DNA of 64,000 nt, from the NCBI RefSeq assembly GCF_014645535.1, contig NZ_BMLX01000002.1, positions 1,025,990 through 1,089,989 on the forward strand, given 5' to 3'. Shown piece after piece: positions 53,837 to 63,925 of this stretch. Source of the stretch: Silvimonas iriomotensis. GTDB lineage: Bacteria > Pseudomonadota > Gammaproteobacteria > Burkholderiales > Chitinibacteraceae. Every line of letters begins with the position of its first letter. The first letter of the stretch is position 1. Both the position numbers and the translations under genes were made by a program. The notes under the pieces are model-generated. The model did not search any database. It had not been told where the DNA came from and was given only the letters and a program-made list of their open reading frames with translations.

Positions 53837-55258
53837 ATGGCCGAACTCACCTTTTTCTGGCACGACTACGAAACCTTTGGCGCAGTACCGCGCCGCGACC
53901 GCCCGGCGCAGTTTGCCGGCATCCGCACCGACGCCAACCTCAACGAAATCGGCGAGCCGGTCGAACTCTTCTGCCTGCCCTCGCCTGACTTTTTGCCCGA
54001 TCCGCAATCGTGCCTGATCACGGGCATTACTCCGCAGGATTGCCTTGAGCGCGGTGTTGCCGAACACGCTTTTGCCGCCGCCATTGAGCGCCAGCTGGCC
54101 GAACCTGGCACCATTGGCGTGGGCTACAACTCGATCCGCTTTGACGATGAAATGACGCGCTTTCTGTTCTGGCGCAACCTGATCGACCCGTACGCGCGCG
54201 AATGGCAAAACGACTGTGGCCGTTGGGATTTGCTCGACACCGTCCGCACCGCCTACGCCCTGCGCCCGGAAGGCATTGAATGGCCCCGGGGCGATGACGG
54301 CAAGGTGAGCTTCCGGCTGGAATTGCTGACCAAAGCCAACGGCCTTGCGCACGAGTCCGCGCACGATGCGCTGTCTGACGTCCGCGCCACTATCGCCATG
54401 GCACGCCTGATCCGTGACCACCAGCCACGCTTGTTCGACTTCTGTCTTGGCCTGCGCAAAAAAGACGCCGTGCTCAAGGAAATCGGCAGCGAACCCAAGG
54501 TGTTTTTGCATGTGTCCGGCATGTTCGGCGTAGATCGTGGCTGCATTGCAGCGGTATGGCCGCTGGGCTGGCACCCGACCAACAAGAATGAACTGATTGT
54601 GTGGGATCTGGCGTTTGATCCGGCAGAACTGGCCGGGCTCAGCAGCGCCGATATCCGCCAGCGCATGTTTAGCCGCACGGCCGACCTGCCCGAGGGCGTG
54701 ACGCGCCTGCCCATCAAGACCATCCACATCAACAAGTCGCCCATTGTCATTGGCAACCTCAAGGTGCTCTCGCCCGAAATGGCCGCGCGCTGGGGCGTGG
54801 ACATGGACGTGATCCAGATGCACGCCGCCGCCGTGGCGGCCCTGCCCCGCCCGGACTGGGATGCCATTTACCAGCGCGAACCACTGGGCAAGCAGGATAT
54901 CGACGAGGATCTCTACGGTGGCTTTGTGGGCAACAACGACCGGCGCACGCTGGAAAAACTGCGCCAGCTGACACCCGAACAACTGGCCGGCGCCCGCCCG
55001 GCCTTTGATGATCGGCGGCTTGATGATCTGCTGTTCCGCTACCGCGCGCGCAACTTTGCCGAAACGCTCACGGCTGACGAACAGGCGCAATGGCAACAAC
55101 TGCGCGTGGATCGGCTGATCCATGGCCGCGGCGGCTACCGCACGCTGGAACAGTTTGCCGAAGCCATCGACACGCTCTCTGACACCGCAGACGAGCGCGC
55201 GGCCGGCATTCTGGAAGCGCTCTACGACTACGCGGAGCAGATTGCGCCGGAGTGGTAA
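53837..55258 (+). CDS. sbcB: Exodeoxyribonuclease I
   Basis: 473 residues, full length. The DEDDh exonuclease domain has FFWHDYETFGAVPRRDRPAQF (ExoI), GVGYNSIRFDDEMTRFLFWRN (ExoII) and HESAHDALSDVRATIAMARL (ExoIII). The SH3-like and helical C-terminal domains that close over ssDNA follow (KSPIVIGNLKVLSP; GGFVGNNDRRTLEKL). It degrades single-stranded DNA 3'-5' in mismatch repair and recombination. Confidence 0.96.
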   Translation: MAELTFFWHDYETFGAVPRRDRPAQFAGIRTDANLNEIGEPVELFCLPSPDFLPDPQSCLITGITPQDCLERGVAEHAFAAAIERQLAEPGTIGVGYNSIRFDDEMTRFLFWRNLIDPYAREWQNDCGRWDLLDTVRTAYALRPEGIEWPRGDDGKVSFRLELLTKANGLAHESAHDALSDVRATIAMARLIRDHQPRLFDFCLGLRKKDAVLKEIGSEPKVFLHVSGMFGVDRGCIAAVWPLGWHPTNKNELIVWDLAFDPAELAGLSSADIRQRMFSRTADLPEGVTRLPIKTIHINKSPIVIGNLKVLSPEMAARWGVDMDVIQMHAAAVAALPRPDWDAIYQREPLGKQDIDEDLYGGFVGNNDRRTLEKLRQLTPEQLAGARPAFDDRRLDDLLFRYRARNFAETLTADEQAQWQQLRVDRLIHGRGGYRTLEQFAEAIDTLSDTADERAAGILEALYDYAEQIAPEW

Positions 55259-55356
55259 GCAGCCAGACTTGCAGGGCGCGCCCAAACCGGCAAAGATGGG
55301 CGCGCCTGCCGTAGCTCAAGGCAGGCCTGACAAACACAATAAAACGGATACGACTC

Positions 55357-56313
55357 ATGCTTGCCAGAATCACCCGGCTGTTCCCGCTGTGGGCGATACT
55401 GCTGTCCCTGCTCGCCTACCACAACCCCGCCAGCTTCACGCCCTTCAAGCCGTATATCCCGATCCTGCTGGGCACCATCATGTTCACCATGGGCCTGACG
55501 CTGACGCTGGATGACTTCAAGCGCGTGCTGACGCGCCCGGCCCCGGTCACCGCCGGGATTGTCCTGCATTACCTCGTAATGCCACTGGCCGCCTGGTGTC
55601 TGGCCAAAGCGTTTCACATGCCGCCGGAGCTGGCGGCCGGCATGATCCTGGTCGGTAGCGTAGCGAGCGGTACGGCATCGAACGTCATCATCTATCTGGC
55701 TGGCGGCGATGTCGCGCTGTCGGTCACCATTTCCTCGCTCTCTACCCTCGTCAGCGTCGTGGCAACCCCGCTGCTGACGCGCTTGTATGTAGATACCTCG
55801 ATTCCGGTGGACATGCTGGGCATGCTGCTGTCGATTGTAGAGATCGTGATCCTGCCGGTGGCCCTGGGGCTGGTGATCTACCGCTTCTTCGGGCGGTTCG
55901 TGCGCAAGATCGAACCCTATTTGCCGCTGCTGTCCATGCTGGCCATCGTCACCATCATTGCCGCCATTGTGGCGCTCAGCCAGAAGAGCATTGCCGCAGT
56001 GGGCGCCGTGGTCATCCTGGCGGTCATGCTGCATAACGCCATCGGGCTGCTGGGCGGTTACTGGGGCGGCAAACTGCTGGGCTTTGAGGAATCGGTCTGC
56101 CGTACGCTGGCCATTGAAGTCGGCATGCAGAACTCTGGCCTGGCGGCACAATTGGGTGGCCACTTTTTTGGTGCTCTGGCCGCCCTGCCCGGCGCGCTCT
56201 TTTCGGTGTGGCACAACATCTCTGGCGCACTGCTGGCCGGCTACTGGCAAGACAAGCGGCAAGCAGCGGCCCGGACATCGATCCAGCCCGGCGATTCGGC
56301 CCCCACGGTCTAA
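55357..56313 (+). CDS. Bile acid:sodium symporter-family transporter
   Basis: 318 residues with about ten membrane helices (BASS/SBF family). [21 protein letters not shown] and [27 protein letters not shown] (Na+-site core) lie in the first half, and [27 protein letters not shown] in the second. Bacterial members carry pantoate, keto acids or bile acids; the substrate here is not evident. A terminator follows directly. Confidence 0.93.
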   Translation: MLARITRLFPLWAILLSLLAYHNPASFTPFKPYIPILLGTIMFTMGLTLTLDDFKRVLTRPAPVTAGIVLHYLVMPLAAWCLAKAFHMPPELAAGMILVGSVASGTASNVIIYLAGGDVALSVTISSLSTLVSVVATPLLTRLYVDTSIPVDMLGMLLSIVEIVILPVALGLVIYRFFGRFVRKIEPYLPLLSMLAIVTIIAAIVALSQKSIAAVGAVVILAVMLHNAIGLLGGYWGGKLLGFEESVCRTLAIEVGMQNSGLAAQLGGHFFGALAALPGALFSVWHNISGALLAGYWQDKRQAAARTSIQPGDSAPTV

Positions 56314-56320
56314 AACAGAA

Positions 56321-56345
56321 AAGCCCGCAAATCTGCGGGCTTTTT
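56321..56345 (+). terminator. Rho-independent terminator of the transporter gene
   Basis: AAGCCCGCA (56321-56329), loop AATC, TGCGGGCTT (56334-56342), then TTT. Confidence 0.9.
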
Positions 56346-56365
56346 GCTGGCGGCGACCAGGGCGC

Positions 56366-57436
56366 TCAGTCGCGCAGGCCTTGCCACAAGGTCGACAACA
56401 GTGTGTCGGTGTGATCCTGGCTGTATTCCCAGAAGAACGCGCCGGCCAGTTTGCGTTCCTGAATGAACGCCAGCTTGTGGCCGAGCGATTCGGCATCTTC
56501 ATAACTGACAAACATCTCGCCGGACAACAGCCACGGTGCTTTGGCGTCGTCATCCCAGAACCGCGTGGCACCCTCCGGGATCAGCTTGCCCACGATATCG
56601 TCGTAATCGATCGAGGTATTGCTCTTGGGCGTGCCCGGCGCGCCAAGGCCAGCCCCGCCCACGCCATCCAGCCCGCGACCATAGAAGGCGCAGCCCAGCA
56701 CCAGTTTGTCGGCCGGCAGGCCATTGGCAATAAACAGGTCGACCGACTTCTGGCAGCTATCGCCGTCCGGATCGCCCGGCGTGTTGTACAGATTGGTGTG
56801 GTGACCGGCGCGCGTGGCCCAGCCGTTGTAATAGTCGTAGGTCATCAGATTGACGAAGTCGCACAGCTTTGCCACTTCGGCCATCTCGACGCCATCCAGA
56901 TAATACTGGCCTGCGCCTGCGGCAATGGTCAGCAGGTAACGCGCGTTGCCAACGCGGCCTTGTTCGTCTGACAGCGCGTCAAGCTTGTGGCGCAGGGCTT
57001 CCAGCATCAGCGTGAAGTTGTGCTTGTCTTCCGGCCGCGCCTTGATGCTGGCCATGTCGTTGGATGGGTACTCCCAATCCAGATCAATGCCATCCAGACC
57101 GCGCTGGGTCATGAAATCAATCGCAGACTGGGCGAAGACCTCACGTGATTCGGTGGTAAGGGCAGCATCAGAAAAACCGTCCGCCGACCAGCCGCCAATC
57201 GAGATCAGCAGTTTAAGCCGCGGGTTCACGCTGCGCAGTTCGTGCAAACGGGCAATGCCCTCTTCGCTGCGGGCCTGGCCATCTGCATCTTCTTTGGACG
57301 TCAGCAACACCACCTTGCCTTCATGGATATTGGCAAAGGCATAACAAATGTGGGTCAGGCGCTCGGCATCACGAATCAGCGGCAGGCGGTTCCAGTCCCG
57401 CCATCCGGCAAAGTAAGCCAGCAGAATGTTCGACAT
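56366..57436 (-). CDS. GH18 chitinase without visible signal peptide
   Basis: 356 residues. The catalytic motif DGIDLDWEYP (DxxDxDxE) lies near residue 103. The N-terminal barrel strand NILLAYFAGWRDWN, the LLISIGGWSADGFSDA block, MTYDYYNG, and the late GAFFWEYSQD are all GH18 features. The chain begins at the first barrel strand, with no signal peptide, chitin-binding module or linker. It may act on imported chitooligosaccharides in the cytosol or leave by a non-Sec route. The start is ATG 57436 with GGAG nine bases before; the frame also allows GTG at 57451. Confidence 0.9.
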   Translation of the reverse strand: MSNILLAYFAGWRDWNRLPLIRDAERLTHICYAFANIHEGKVVLLTSKEDADGQARSEEGIARLHELRSVNPRLKLLISIGGWSADGFSDAALTTESREVFAQSAIDFMTQRGLDGIDLDWEYPSNDMASIKARPEDKHNFTLMLEALRHKLDALSDEQGRVGNARYLLTIAAGAGQYYLDGVEMAEVAKLCDFVNLMTYDYYNGWATRAGHHTNLYNTPGDPDGDSCQKSVDLFIANGLPADKLVLGCAFYGRGLDGVGGAGLGAPGTPKSNTSIDYDDIVGKLIPEGATRFWDDDAKAPWLLSGEMFVSYEDAESLGHKLAFIQERKLAGAFFWEYSQDHTDTLLSTLWQGLRD

Positions 57437-57611
57437 GGGCAGCAACTCCACAAGGAAGACTCAAAGAGGTCTGGCGCAGCAGACCGGGGTCGCCAGCATT
57501 ATGCGACGGGCACTGCGGGCAGCCACATAATGGAGCAATCCGGATCAAGTTTCGTTCCCGCATTCGTCGCTGCAGACAGGACCAGCGCGGCTGCAGGCTA
57601 TACCAAAAACA

Positions 57612-57640
57612 TTGCCCCGCGCTGACAAGGCACGGGGCAA
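57612..57640 (-). terminator. Hairpin after the RidA-family gene
   Basis: TTGCCCCG (57612-57619) and CGGGGCAA (57633-57640), with a 13-base loop and few T after the stem. It is 37 bp from the stop at 57677 and probably a weak terminator. Confidence 0.5.
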
Positions 57641-57676
57641 GCTGGTTTGCCGTTCTGGTCCATCCGGCCAGCACAT

Positions 57677-58030
57677 TTACAGCGCGGCAATCACCGTCAG
57701 TTCCACCCGGTAGCGCGGGTCTGCCAGGCGGGCTTCCACCGTCGTACGTGCCGGTGTGTGGCCCGGGGCCACCCATTCGCTCCACGCGGCATTCATGGCG
57801 TCGTATTCGTTCACGACATCCGGCAGGTAGATGGTCACGCTCAGAATCTTGGTCTTGTCCGAGCCGACCTCGGCCAGCATGCGATCGACCGCAGCCAGCG
57901 CTTCTTCTGTTTGCCCGCGCGTGTCTTTCTCTAGCGTCTCGGCAATCTGTCCGGCCATGTACACGGTGTTGTTATGAACCACGATCTCGGACATGCGTGG
58001 CCCGACGTGGTAACGCTGAATGCTGGACAT
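57677..58030 (-). CDS. RidA/YjgF family protein
   Basis: 117 residues. VYMAGQIAETLEKDTRGQTEEALAAVDRMLAEVG and the C-terminal PARTTVEARLADPRYRVELTVIAAL are RidA-superfamily features. The Arg expected to hold the imine/enamine substrate (PARTTVE) is present. It may be a deaminase of reactive enamines or one of the less defined Rid subfamilies. The frame is open to 58246, but MSSIQRYHVGPRMSEIVVH at 58030, after GGGGAAC, is the real start. Confidence 0.88.
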   Translation of the reverse strand: MSSIQRYHVGPRMSEIVVHNNTVYMAGQIAETLEKDTRGQTEEALAAVDRMLAEVGSDKTKILSVTIYLPDVVNEYDAMNAAWSEWVAPGHTPARTTVEARLADPRYRVELTVIAAL

Positions 58031-58125
58031 ATTGTTCCCCTGTGGCGCAGCGATACGAAAACGTGATTTTAGGCAGATTTGCGCGGTGCGGCTGCAAGAC
58101 AGTACTCCGAAACCTGTCAGACAAC

Positions 58126-58156
58126 AAAAAAGGCGAACCCGCAGGCTCGCCTTTTT
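58126..58156. terminator. Terminator between the desaturase and RidA-family genes
   Basis: AAAAAAGGCGA (58126-58136) with TCGCCTTTTT (58147-58156). The minus strand gives a GC stem followed by six T, 20 bp after the desaturase stop. It lies upstream of the RidA gene. Confidence 0.85.
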
Positions 58157-58175
58157 GTATTTCAACGTGTCCGGA

Positions 58176-59366
58176 TCAGACTGCGGCCACGCGACGCAGA
58201 CGCTGGGAGAACTCTTGCAGCGCAGCGATACCGCTGGCTTCTGCACGGGCGCACCAGTCTTGCAGGTGGGTCAGCAGTTCAGCACGCGACAGGCTGGAGC
58301 GTTCCCACAAACGGGTCAGTTCCTGGCGCATCTGGTAGACCTGATCGAGCACCTTGCTTTGAGCCAGCAGGCTATCGAGGTGCTGTTTATCGCCAACCGG
58401 GGTGTCCTTGGCATCTTGCTTGAGCCACACCTTCATCTGGCGAGCCGGATTGAAGTCAAAGTGCGGCAGGCTGGCGCTGGCGCGCAGCTTGTCCAGTTCA
58501 TCGCCCACGGTGTGCTTGAGCGACTTGGCGTAGTTGGCCGCGATGGTGTAGCGGTTGGCGATAATGGCAGCCAGCGCTTGTTCATCCAGTTCCATATGGC
58601 CATCGACCATCTTCATGCGCGGGGCAACCTTGCGCACCTTGGCCAGCTTCAGTGCCGACAGGCAGCGGATATACGCCCAGCCCAGGTCGAACTCCCACCA
58701 CTTGTTGGAGAACTTGGCGGAGGTACCAAAGGTGTGATGGTTGTTGTGCAGTTCTTCGCCGCCAATGATGATGCCCCAAGGCACCAGGTTGGTGGACGCA
58801 TCTTCACATTCGAAGTTGCGGTAGCCGAAGAAGTGGCCAACACCGTTGATCACGCCAGCGGCCCAGAACGGAATCCATGCCATCTGGACAGCCCACATCC
58901 ACAGACCATTGGCCCCGAACAAGCTCAGGTCAATGATGGCCATCAGGGTCGGGCCCATGATGCTGTGCGGGGTGTAGATATTGCGCTCGAGCCAGTCGTT
59001 GGGCGTACCCACGCCGTACTTCTCCAGCGTTTCCTTGTTCTTCGATTCCTTGCGGTACAGTTCCGCGCCTTCCCACATGACCTTCTTCAGGCCCAGCACT
59101 TGCGGGCTGTGCGGATCTTCAGCGGTTTCGCAGCGGGCGTGGTGCTTGCGGTGAATGGCAACCCACTCTTTGGTCACCATGCCCGTCGTCAGCCAGAGCC
59201 AGAAACGGAAGAAATGACTGGGAATCGGGTGCAGATCCAGACCGCGGTGCGTCTGATTGCGGTGCAGGAAAATCGTGACCCCTGCAATCGTGATATGTGT
59301 CAGCACCAGCAACACCACGATGTAGCCCCACCAGGGCATTTCGATCAGGCCGTTCAGCCATTCCAT
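58176..59366 (-). CDS. Acyl-CoA desaturase-type membrane fatty acid desaturase
   Basis: 396 residues. Three His boxes bind the diiron centre: HRNQTH (near 35), HRKHH (near 72) and HNNHH (near 205). Hydrophobic hairpins (WWGYIVVLLVLTHITIAGVTIFL; WMWAVQMAWIPFWAAGVINGV) lie in the membrane. The C-terminal 150 residues are cytosolic and longer than in many bacterial desaturases. It introduces a cis double bond, probably delta-9, into acyl chains. It is a single gene, with its own terminator at 58126. Confidence 0.93.
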   Translation of the reverse strand: MEWLNGLIEMPWWGYIVVLLVLTHITIAGVTIFLHRNQTHRGLDLHPIPSHFFRFWLWLTTGMVTKEWVAIHRKHHARCETAEDPHSPQVLGLKKVMWEGAELYRKESKNKETLEKYGVGTPNDWLERNIYTPHSIMGPTLMAIIDLSLFGANGLWMWAVQMAWIPFWAAGVINGVGHFFGYRNFECEDASTNLVPWGIIIGGEELHNNHHTFGTSAKFSNKWWEFDLGWAYIRCLSALKLAKVRKVAPRMKMVDGHMELDEQALAAIIANRYTIAANYAKSLKHTVGDELDKLRASASLPHFDFNPARQMKVWLKQDAKDTPVGDKQHLDSLLAQSKVLDQVYQMRQELTRLWERSSLSRAELLTHLQDWCARAEASGIAALQEFSQRLRRVAAV

Positions 59367-59506
59367 CTATGAAACTCTCCAGGACAAGAAACCCCTTGAA
59401 GTTGTTCAGAATTTACTGATACGGATCAAGGGCGAACAGATATTACAGAATAATTGCTTGCAATGCGCAACCGTTCGTACGCCCGGTTGTGCAAATTACC
59501 CGCTCG

Positions 59507-60850
59507 TCATTCATCGGCGGGCTTTGGCGGAACATAACCTGTCAAATTACCATCGCCGGCGGTTTTGTTGGTGGGTGTGAAATGCACCACATCCAGCCGG
59601 TTGAACGGGATATTGATACCGTGCGCCTTGAACAGGCGCCACACCCGCAGGTTGATCTCTGATTTCAGGCTGCCCTGACCGTTTTCCGGATCTTTGATCC
59701 AGAAACCGACCGAGACATTCACCGCGCTATCGCCAAAGGCATCGAGATACGGGTACGGCTTGGGGTCTTGCACCACCCGATCGATACCTTCCGTCGCCTG
59801 GACCAGCAATTGCAGCACGAGATCCAGATCAGACTCATACCCGACGGTGAAGGCCAGTTTGGTCCACACCTTGCGATCGGTATATGACTGATTGACCACC
59901 GTCGACGTCACCAGCGTGTCGTTCGGCACCAGAGACTCGGTGCCATCCAGACTCTTGAGCACGATATAGCGCGAAGTCAGGCGCGAGATAATGCCCTGGC
60001 GGTCGCCAATCTGCACCAGATCACCCAGCCGGACCGAGCGGTCCAGCAAAATGATGAAACCTGATACATAGTTGGAGGCGATCTTCTGTAAACCCAGACC
60101 CAGACCAACACCCAGCGCACCGCCAAACACCGACAGCACCGTCGGATCGATCCCTACCAGCGGCAAGGCCACCAGCACGGCAATCACCACCAGCAGCGAC
60201 TGCACCACCTTGGTCAGCATGACCCGCAAGCTGGTATCAAGCATTTCCGCGCGCATCAACCAACGCTCGGCCAGGCGGCTCAGCCACATGGCAATCAGCA
60301 GCGTCGCCGCCACAGAGGCCAGGCCTTGCAGGATGGTCAGCACAGAAATACGTTGATGGCCCAGATGAAAGCTGATGTCATCCAGCGCATCGGCAATCTC
60401 AGGCAGGATGCCCACCACGTGCAAGGCGTAGGCCAGCCAGATCAGCGCGGCAATCCGGCGCTCCCAGCGGCCAATCCATGGCGCTTCATTGAAGACGTGG
60501 CGCAGCAGATAAGCCAGCACGCTGATGTTGACCATGGCCAGCAACAGCACGTCGGCCACGCCAATCAGCCTGAACGCCGATCCCGGAAAGAAAATCCCCA
60601 GAATCACCGTGCCGAACTTGGTCACCGTCAGCGCCACCAGCGGGAAAATCAGCCGGATAACGCCCTGGCCAAACCACTGCCAGCGCGAATTGTCGCGGGT
60701 AACCCGTGGTTTAAGCAGGTAATACAGGATAACGCCGACCAGCACGGCCAGCAGCACCACACCGGCCTGACTGACCAGGTCTGGTCGCAGCCAGCCATGC
60801 TCGTTGATGTCGCCGATCAGCTCGGCAACCAGGTTCTCACGCGGGCTCAT
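59507..60850 (-). CDS. MscS-family mechanosensitive channel
   Basis: 447 residues. Six or so N-terminal membrane helices precede the pore helix region ([41 protein letters not shown]), followed by the beta domain [32 protein letters not shown] and the cytosolic cage. It is longer than E. coli MscS and closer to the YjeP/YbdG-like class. The start ATG at 60850 overlaps the rfaE2 stop (ATGA), so translation is coupled. An upstream in-frame start (60934) lies inside rfaE2. Confidence 0.93.
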   Translation of the reverse strand: MSPRENLVAELIGDINEHGWLRPDLVSQAGVVLLAVLVGVILYYLLKPRVTRDNSRWQWFGQGVIRLIFPLVALTVTKFGTVILGIFFPGSAFRLIGVADVLLLAMVNISVLAYLLRHVFNEAPWIGRWERRIAALIWLAYALHVVGILPEIADALDDISFHLGHQRISVLTILQGLASVAATLLIAMWLSRLAERWLMRAEMLDTSLRVMLTKVVQSLLVVIAVLVALPLVGIDPTVLSVFGGALGVGLGLGLQKIASNYVSGFIILLDRSVRLGDLVQIGDRQGIISRLTSRYIVLKSLDGTESLVPNDTLVTSTVVNQSYTDRKVWTKLAFTVGYESDLDLVLQLLVQATEGIDRVVQDPKPYPYLDAFGDSAVNVSVGFWIKDPENGQGSLKSEINLRVWRLFKAHGINIPFNRLDVVHFTPTNKTAGDGNLTGYVPPKPADE

Positions 60851-61350
60851 GGATGAGACTGGCGGATACGCTTGAGCGTTTCGGTGGTCGAGGTCTGGTA
60901 CAGGAACGGAATCGAATGCACCTGCCCACCCCAACCCAGTACTTCCTGGCTGCCGACAATGCGGTCAATCGACCAGTCGCCCCCTTTGACAAGGACATCC
61001 GGCCTGACCGTCATGATGAGGTCATACGGCGTATCCGCATCAAACCAGGTGACAAGGCTGACACTTTCCAGCGCGGCCATCACGCTGGCGCGCTTGCCCA
61101 GATCATTGATCGGGCGGTCATCACCCTTGCCTTGCCGTTTGACCGATTCATCCGTATTGAGCGCGACGATCATGCTGGCGCCCAGCGCGCGGGCCTGCGC
61201 CAGATAAGTCACGTGCCCCGTGTGCAGAATGTCGAAACACCCGTTGGTGAATACCAGCGGGCGCTGCAACTGGGCAATGCGCGCCGCCAGTTGCTCCGGC
61301 GCGCAGATCTTCTTCTCGAAATCGGGATGCGGATATTGCTGTGCAGTCAT
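60847..61350 (-). CDS. rfaE2: D-glycero-beta-D-manno-heptose 1-phosphate adenylyltransferase
   Basis: 167 residues, the cytidylyltransferase-like half of HldE as a separate protein, common in betaproteobacteria. The nucleotide-binding [20 protein letters not shown] carries the HxGH signature. [17 protein letters not shown] and the late [15 protein letters not shown] complete the family. It makes ADP-heptose precursor for the LPS inner core. It is followed by MscS with a 4-bp overlap and lies 4 bp after the ferritin-like gene. Confidence 0.95.
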   Translation of the reverse strand: MTAQQYPHPDFEKKICAPEQLAARIAQLQRPLVFTNGCFDILHTGHVTYLAQARALGASMIVALNTDESVKRQGKGDDRPINDLGKRASVMAALESVSLVTWFDADTPYDLIMTVRPDVLVKGGDWSIDRIVGSQEVLGWGGQVHSIPFLYQTSTTETLKRIRQSHP

Positions 61351-61354
61351 GAAA

Positions 61355-62194
61355 TCAAGCCTGGCCGAGGTTGGCGACCAGTTGTTTGCGGAAGCGGTTC
61401 AGATCAGCGGCGGTTTCAAAGGTTTCGCCAAACAGACTCGACAGGTTGCGCAAGATACCGCCGACCACACGGCCTTCCCATTCCTTGCCAAAATGGATTT
61501 GCGTATCCAGCCAGCGCTCCAGCCATTCCGGGTCCGGCAGGCGGCTTTGCACGGTGTCCATCGGATACAGATCCTTGTTCACGTGCAGGTTGGTCGGGTG
61601 CAGCGGCTTGCCACTACGGGCCGAAGAAGCCATCAGCATACCGATCTTGGCAAACGCCAGGCGCGCTTCGTCGCCCAGTTTGTCGATCGCACGCTTCATG
61701 TACTTCAGATACGCGCCACCGTGGCGGGCTTCATCGGTCGACAGGGTTTTGTAGATTTGCTTGATGACGGGTTCGGTGTGCCATTCCGAGGCACGGCGAT
61801 ACCACTGGGTCAGACGCACTTCGCCACAGAAATGCAGCATCAGCGTTTCCATCGGCGGGGCCGGATCAAACTCGAAGCGAACTGCATGCAGCTCTTCTTC
61901 GGTGGGGGCCAGGTCCGGACGGAAGCGGCGCAGGTATTCTTGCAGTACCAGCGAGTGCTTTTGCTCTTCATAGAACCAGATGGACATGAAGGCAGAGAAA
62001 TCGGAGTCGTCGCGATTATCGCGCAAGAACATCTCGGTGGCCGGCAGGGCGGACCATTCCGTGATGGCGTTCATCTTGATCGTGACTGCCTGCTCTTCGC
62101 TCAACTTGCTCGCGTCGAACTGATCCCAGGCAATATCGTCCGCCATATCCCAGCGGGCTTTTTCCAGATCAGCGAAAAGTTGGGGGTAAAGCAT
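61355..62194 (-). CDS. Ferritin-like diiron protein (acyl-ACP desaturase-like fold)
   Basis: 279 residues. Helical, with a four-helix-bundle diiron ligand pattern: Glu in [20 protein letters not shown] (ExxH), Glu in [16 protein letters not shown], and DEARH. The spacing recalls soluble acyl-ACP desaturases and ferritin-like oxidases. It has no signal peptide. The function in this lineage is not established; a hydroxylase or desaturase role is an inference. It is 4 bp upstream of rfaE2 and so likely heads a ferritin-like/rfaE2/mscS unit. Confidence 0.75.
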   Translation of the reverse strand: MLYPQLFADLEKARWDMADDIAWDQFDASKLSEEQAVTIKMNAITEWSALPATEMFLRDNRDDSDFSAFMSIWFYEEQKHSLVLQEYLRRFRPDLAPTEEELHAVRFEFDPAPPMETLMLHFCGEVRLTQWYRRASEWHTEPVIKQIYKTLSTDEARHGGAYLKYMKRAIDKLGDEARLAFAKIGMLMASSARSGKPLHPTNLHVNKDLYPMDTVQSRLPDPEWLERWLDTQIHFGKEWEGRVVGGILRNLSSLFGETFETAADLNRFRKQLVANLGQA

Positions 62195-62401
62195 GCAATC
62201 GGCTCCTGCGGCGACAATTCTAGTTAGAAAGTAAAAAGCAAAACTTCCTAATTAGACAGGCAGACGCGGCCTACGGCAAGGCATTTCAAACGCGATGGCC
62301 ACGAATGCGAAGCATTACCAATTTATTTGATATCGTCATACAACTGTGATGCAGGAACGGTAGCCTGCGGGCCCTGATGCGCAAACAGCCGGACAAACGG
62401 A

Positions 62402-63790
62402 TCACAGCAACGGCGAGAACAATCTGGCCCATGCTTCACCAAAGGCAGAGAGCTTTGAGATCTTGCGGGGCCGGGACACGCGCACTGACTGTTTAAGGTC
62501 ATCTGCAAAGCGCGCCGCCAGCGCGTCAGCCTGCGTCGCGCCGTAGGCCAGCACACTCACCTCAAAATTAAGCCGGAAGCTGCGATTATCAAAATTGGCG
62601 GTGCCGATCGCCGCATACTTCTTGTCGACGACCAGCGTCTTGGAGTGCAGCATGCGCCCGGTGTATTCCCAGACCTGCACGCCGGCAATCACCAGTTCAT
62701 CAAAATAAGAGCGTGCCGCCTCGGTCACGATCCATGAATCGCTACGCCGCGGCACCATCACCTGTACATCCACCCCACGCAGTGCGGCACTGGTCAATGC
62801 CACCATCGCGCCTTCGTCTGGCACAAAATAAGGGGTCGTCAGCAAGATGCGTTCTTCTGCGGCGTTGATCGCCGCCAGATACGCCCGGTAGATTGGCGCC
62901 CAGTCGTTATCAGGGCCGGATTGCAGCACCTGCACAATGTGCTCACCCTCGGGCGGCTCTATATAAGGCAGCGGCTCCGGGCGTTCGCCCGTTGTATAAA
63001 ACCAGTCTTCCAGAAAAATCTGCTGCAACTGCTCCACGACCGCGCCTTCAAGCCGCACATGCAGATCATGAAACGCCTGCGGATTGTTGCGCTCGTCTTC
63101 TTCGTCGGTGATATTGATGCCGCCAGTAAAGCCCATGGCGCCATCACATATGACCAGCTTGCGGTGAGTCCGCATATTGATCACCGGCCGCAGACGGCGA
63201 AATGACGTCTCGTGGAAGAAGGCCACTTCCACCCCGGCCGCGGTCAGTGGCCCGAGAAACTTGCGGCCACAGCGCTTTGAGCCCAGCGCGTCGATCAGCA
63301 AGCGTACCTGAATCCCCTGCCCCGCTTTGCGGATCAACAGATCACGCAGTGCAGTGCCGATGCGGTCAGGTTCATAGATGTAGTACTCCAGATGCACCTG
63401 GCGCGTGGCGGCCTCAATAGCATCAAAGATCGCTTCATAGGTCGCACCGCCATCGACCAGCAAATCAAAACGGGTGCAGGTCACCGGCGGCATTTCGGTC
63501 GTCGCCAGGCTCATTCTCGCCATCTGCGCGGCGTAGACCGGCGGCGCCTTGCCGCCACCCTGTTTGCGGATACCCAGGCGCTGTTTACTGGCCGCGCGGC
63601 GCAGCCGCTTGCGCTTGATCTTTTGCGGCCCGAACACGAGGAAGATGATCAAACCGATCCACGGCAATGCCGCCAGCGACAAAATCCAGCTCAGCGTCGC
63701 AACAGGGGCGCGACGCTGCCAGATAATCATCACCGACAACACCACCAGATAAACCGCCCACAACAGGGAAACAGCCAGGGTCAAGGTCAC
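62402..63790 (-). CDS. cls: Cardiolipin synthase
   Basis: 462 residues with two N-terminal membrane helices (LTLAVSLLWAVYLVVLSVMII; LSWILSLAALPWIGLIIFLVFG). Two phospholipase D HKD sites follow: HRKLVICDGAMGFTGGIN and HSKTLVVDKKYAAIGTANFDNRSF. It joins two phosphatidylglycerol molecules, or PG and PE, to cardiolipin at the inner membrane. The start is a GTG at 63790 with only a weak ribosome-binding site. The 207 bp below the stop (62195-62401) holds nothing else of note. Confidence 0.94.
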   Translation of the reverse strand: MTLTLAVSLLWAVYLVVLSVMIIWQRRAPVATLSWILSLAALPWIGLIIFLVFGPQKIKRKRLRRAASKQRLGIRKQGGGKAPPVYAAQMARMSLATTEMPPVTCTRFDLLVDGGATYEAIFDAIEAATRQVHLEYYIYEPDRIGTALRDLLIRKAGQGIQVRLLIDALGSKRCGRKFLGPLTAAGVEVAFFHETSFRRLRPVINMRTHRKLVICDGAMGFTGGINITDEEDERNNPQAFHDLHVRLEGAVVEQLQQIFLEDWFYTTGERPEPLPYIEPPEGEHIVQVLQSGPDNDWAPIYRAYLAAINAAEERILLTTPYFVPDEGAMVALTSAALRGVDVQVMVPRRSDSWIVTEAARSYFDELVIAGVQVWEYTGRMLHSKTLVVDKKYAAIGTANFDNRSFRLNFEVSVLAYGATQADALAARFADDLKQSVRVSRPRKISKLSAFGEAWARLFSPLL

Positions 63791-63883
63791 GAAGCAATCC
63801 GGATATTGTTCTGATTGCCACCAAGCTTAACAAGGAAGTGAAGATATTTCGCGCGGAACGCGCAAGGCGGGGAGGGTAAAAGC

Positions 63884-63917
63884 AAAACGCCCGTACAGGT
63901 CTCTGTACGGGCGTTTT
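63884..63917 (-). terminator. rRNA operon terminator
   Basis: A perfect 15-bp inverted repeat (63884-63898 with 63903-63917, loop GTCT) that ends in TTTT on the minus strand, just after the 5S rRNA 3' end. Confidence 0.9.
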
Positions 63918-63925
63918 ATATGGGT

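Noticed and set aside
53711..55285. Minus-strand frame of 524 codons
   Set aside because: Antisense to sbcB, which carries all three exonuclease motifs.
55228..56571. Minus-strand frame of 447 codons
   Set aside because: Antisense to the BASS transporter gene and runs through its terminator.
58020..59372. Plus-strand frame of 450 codons
   Set aside because: Antisense to the desaturase with its three His boxes.
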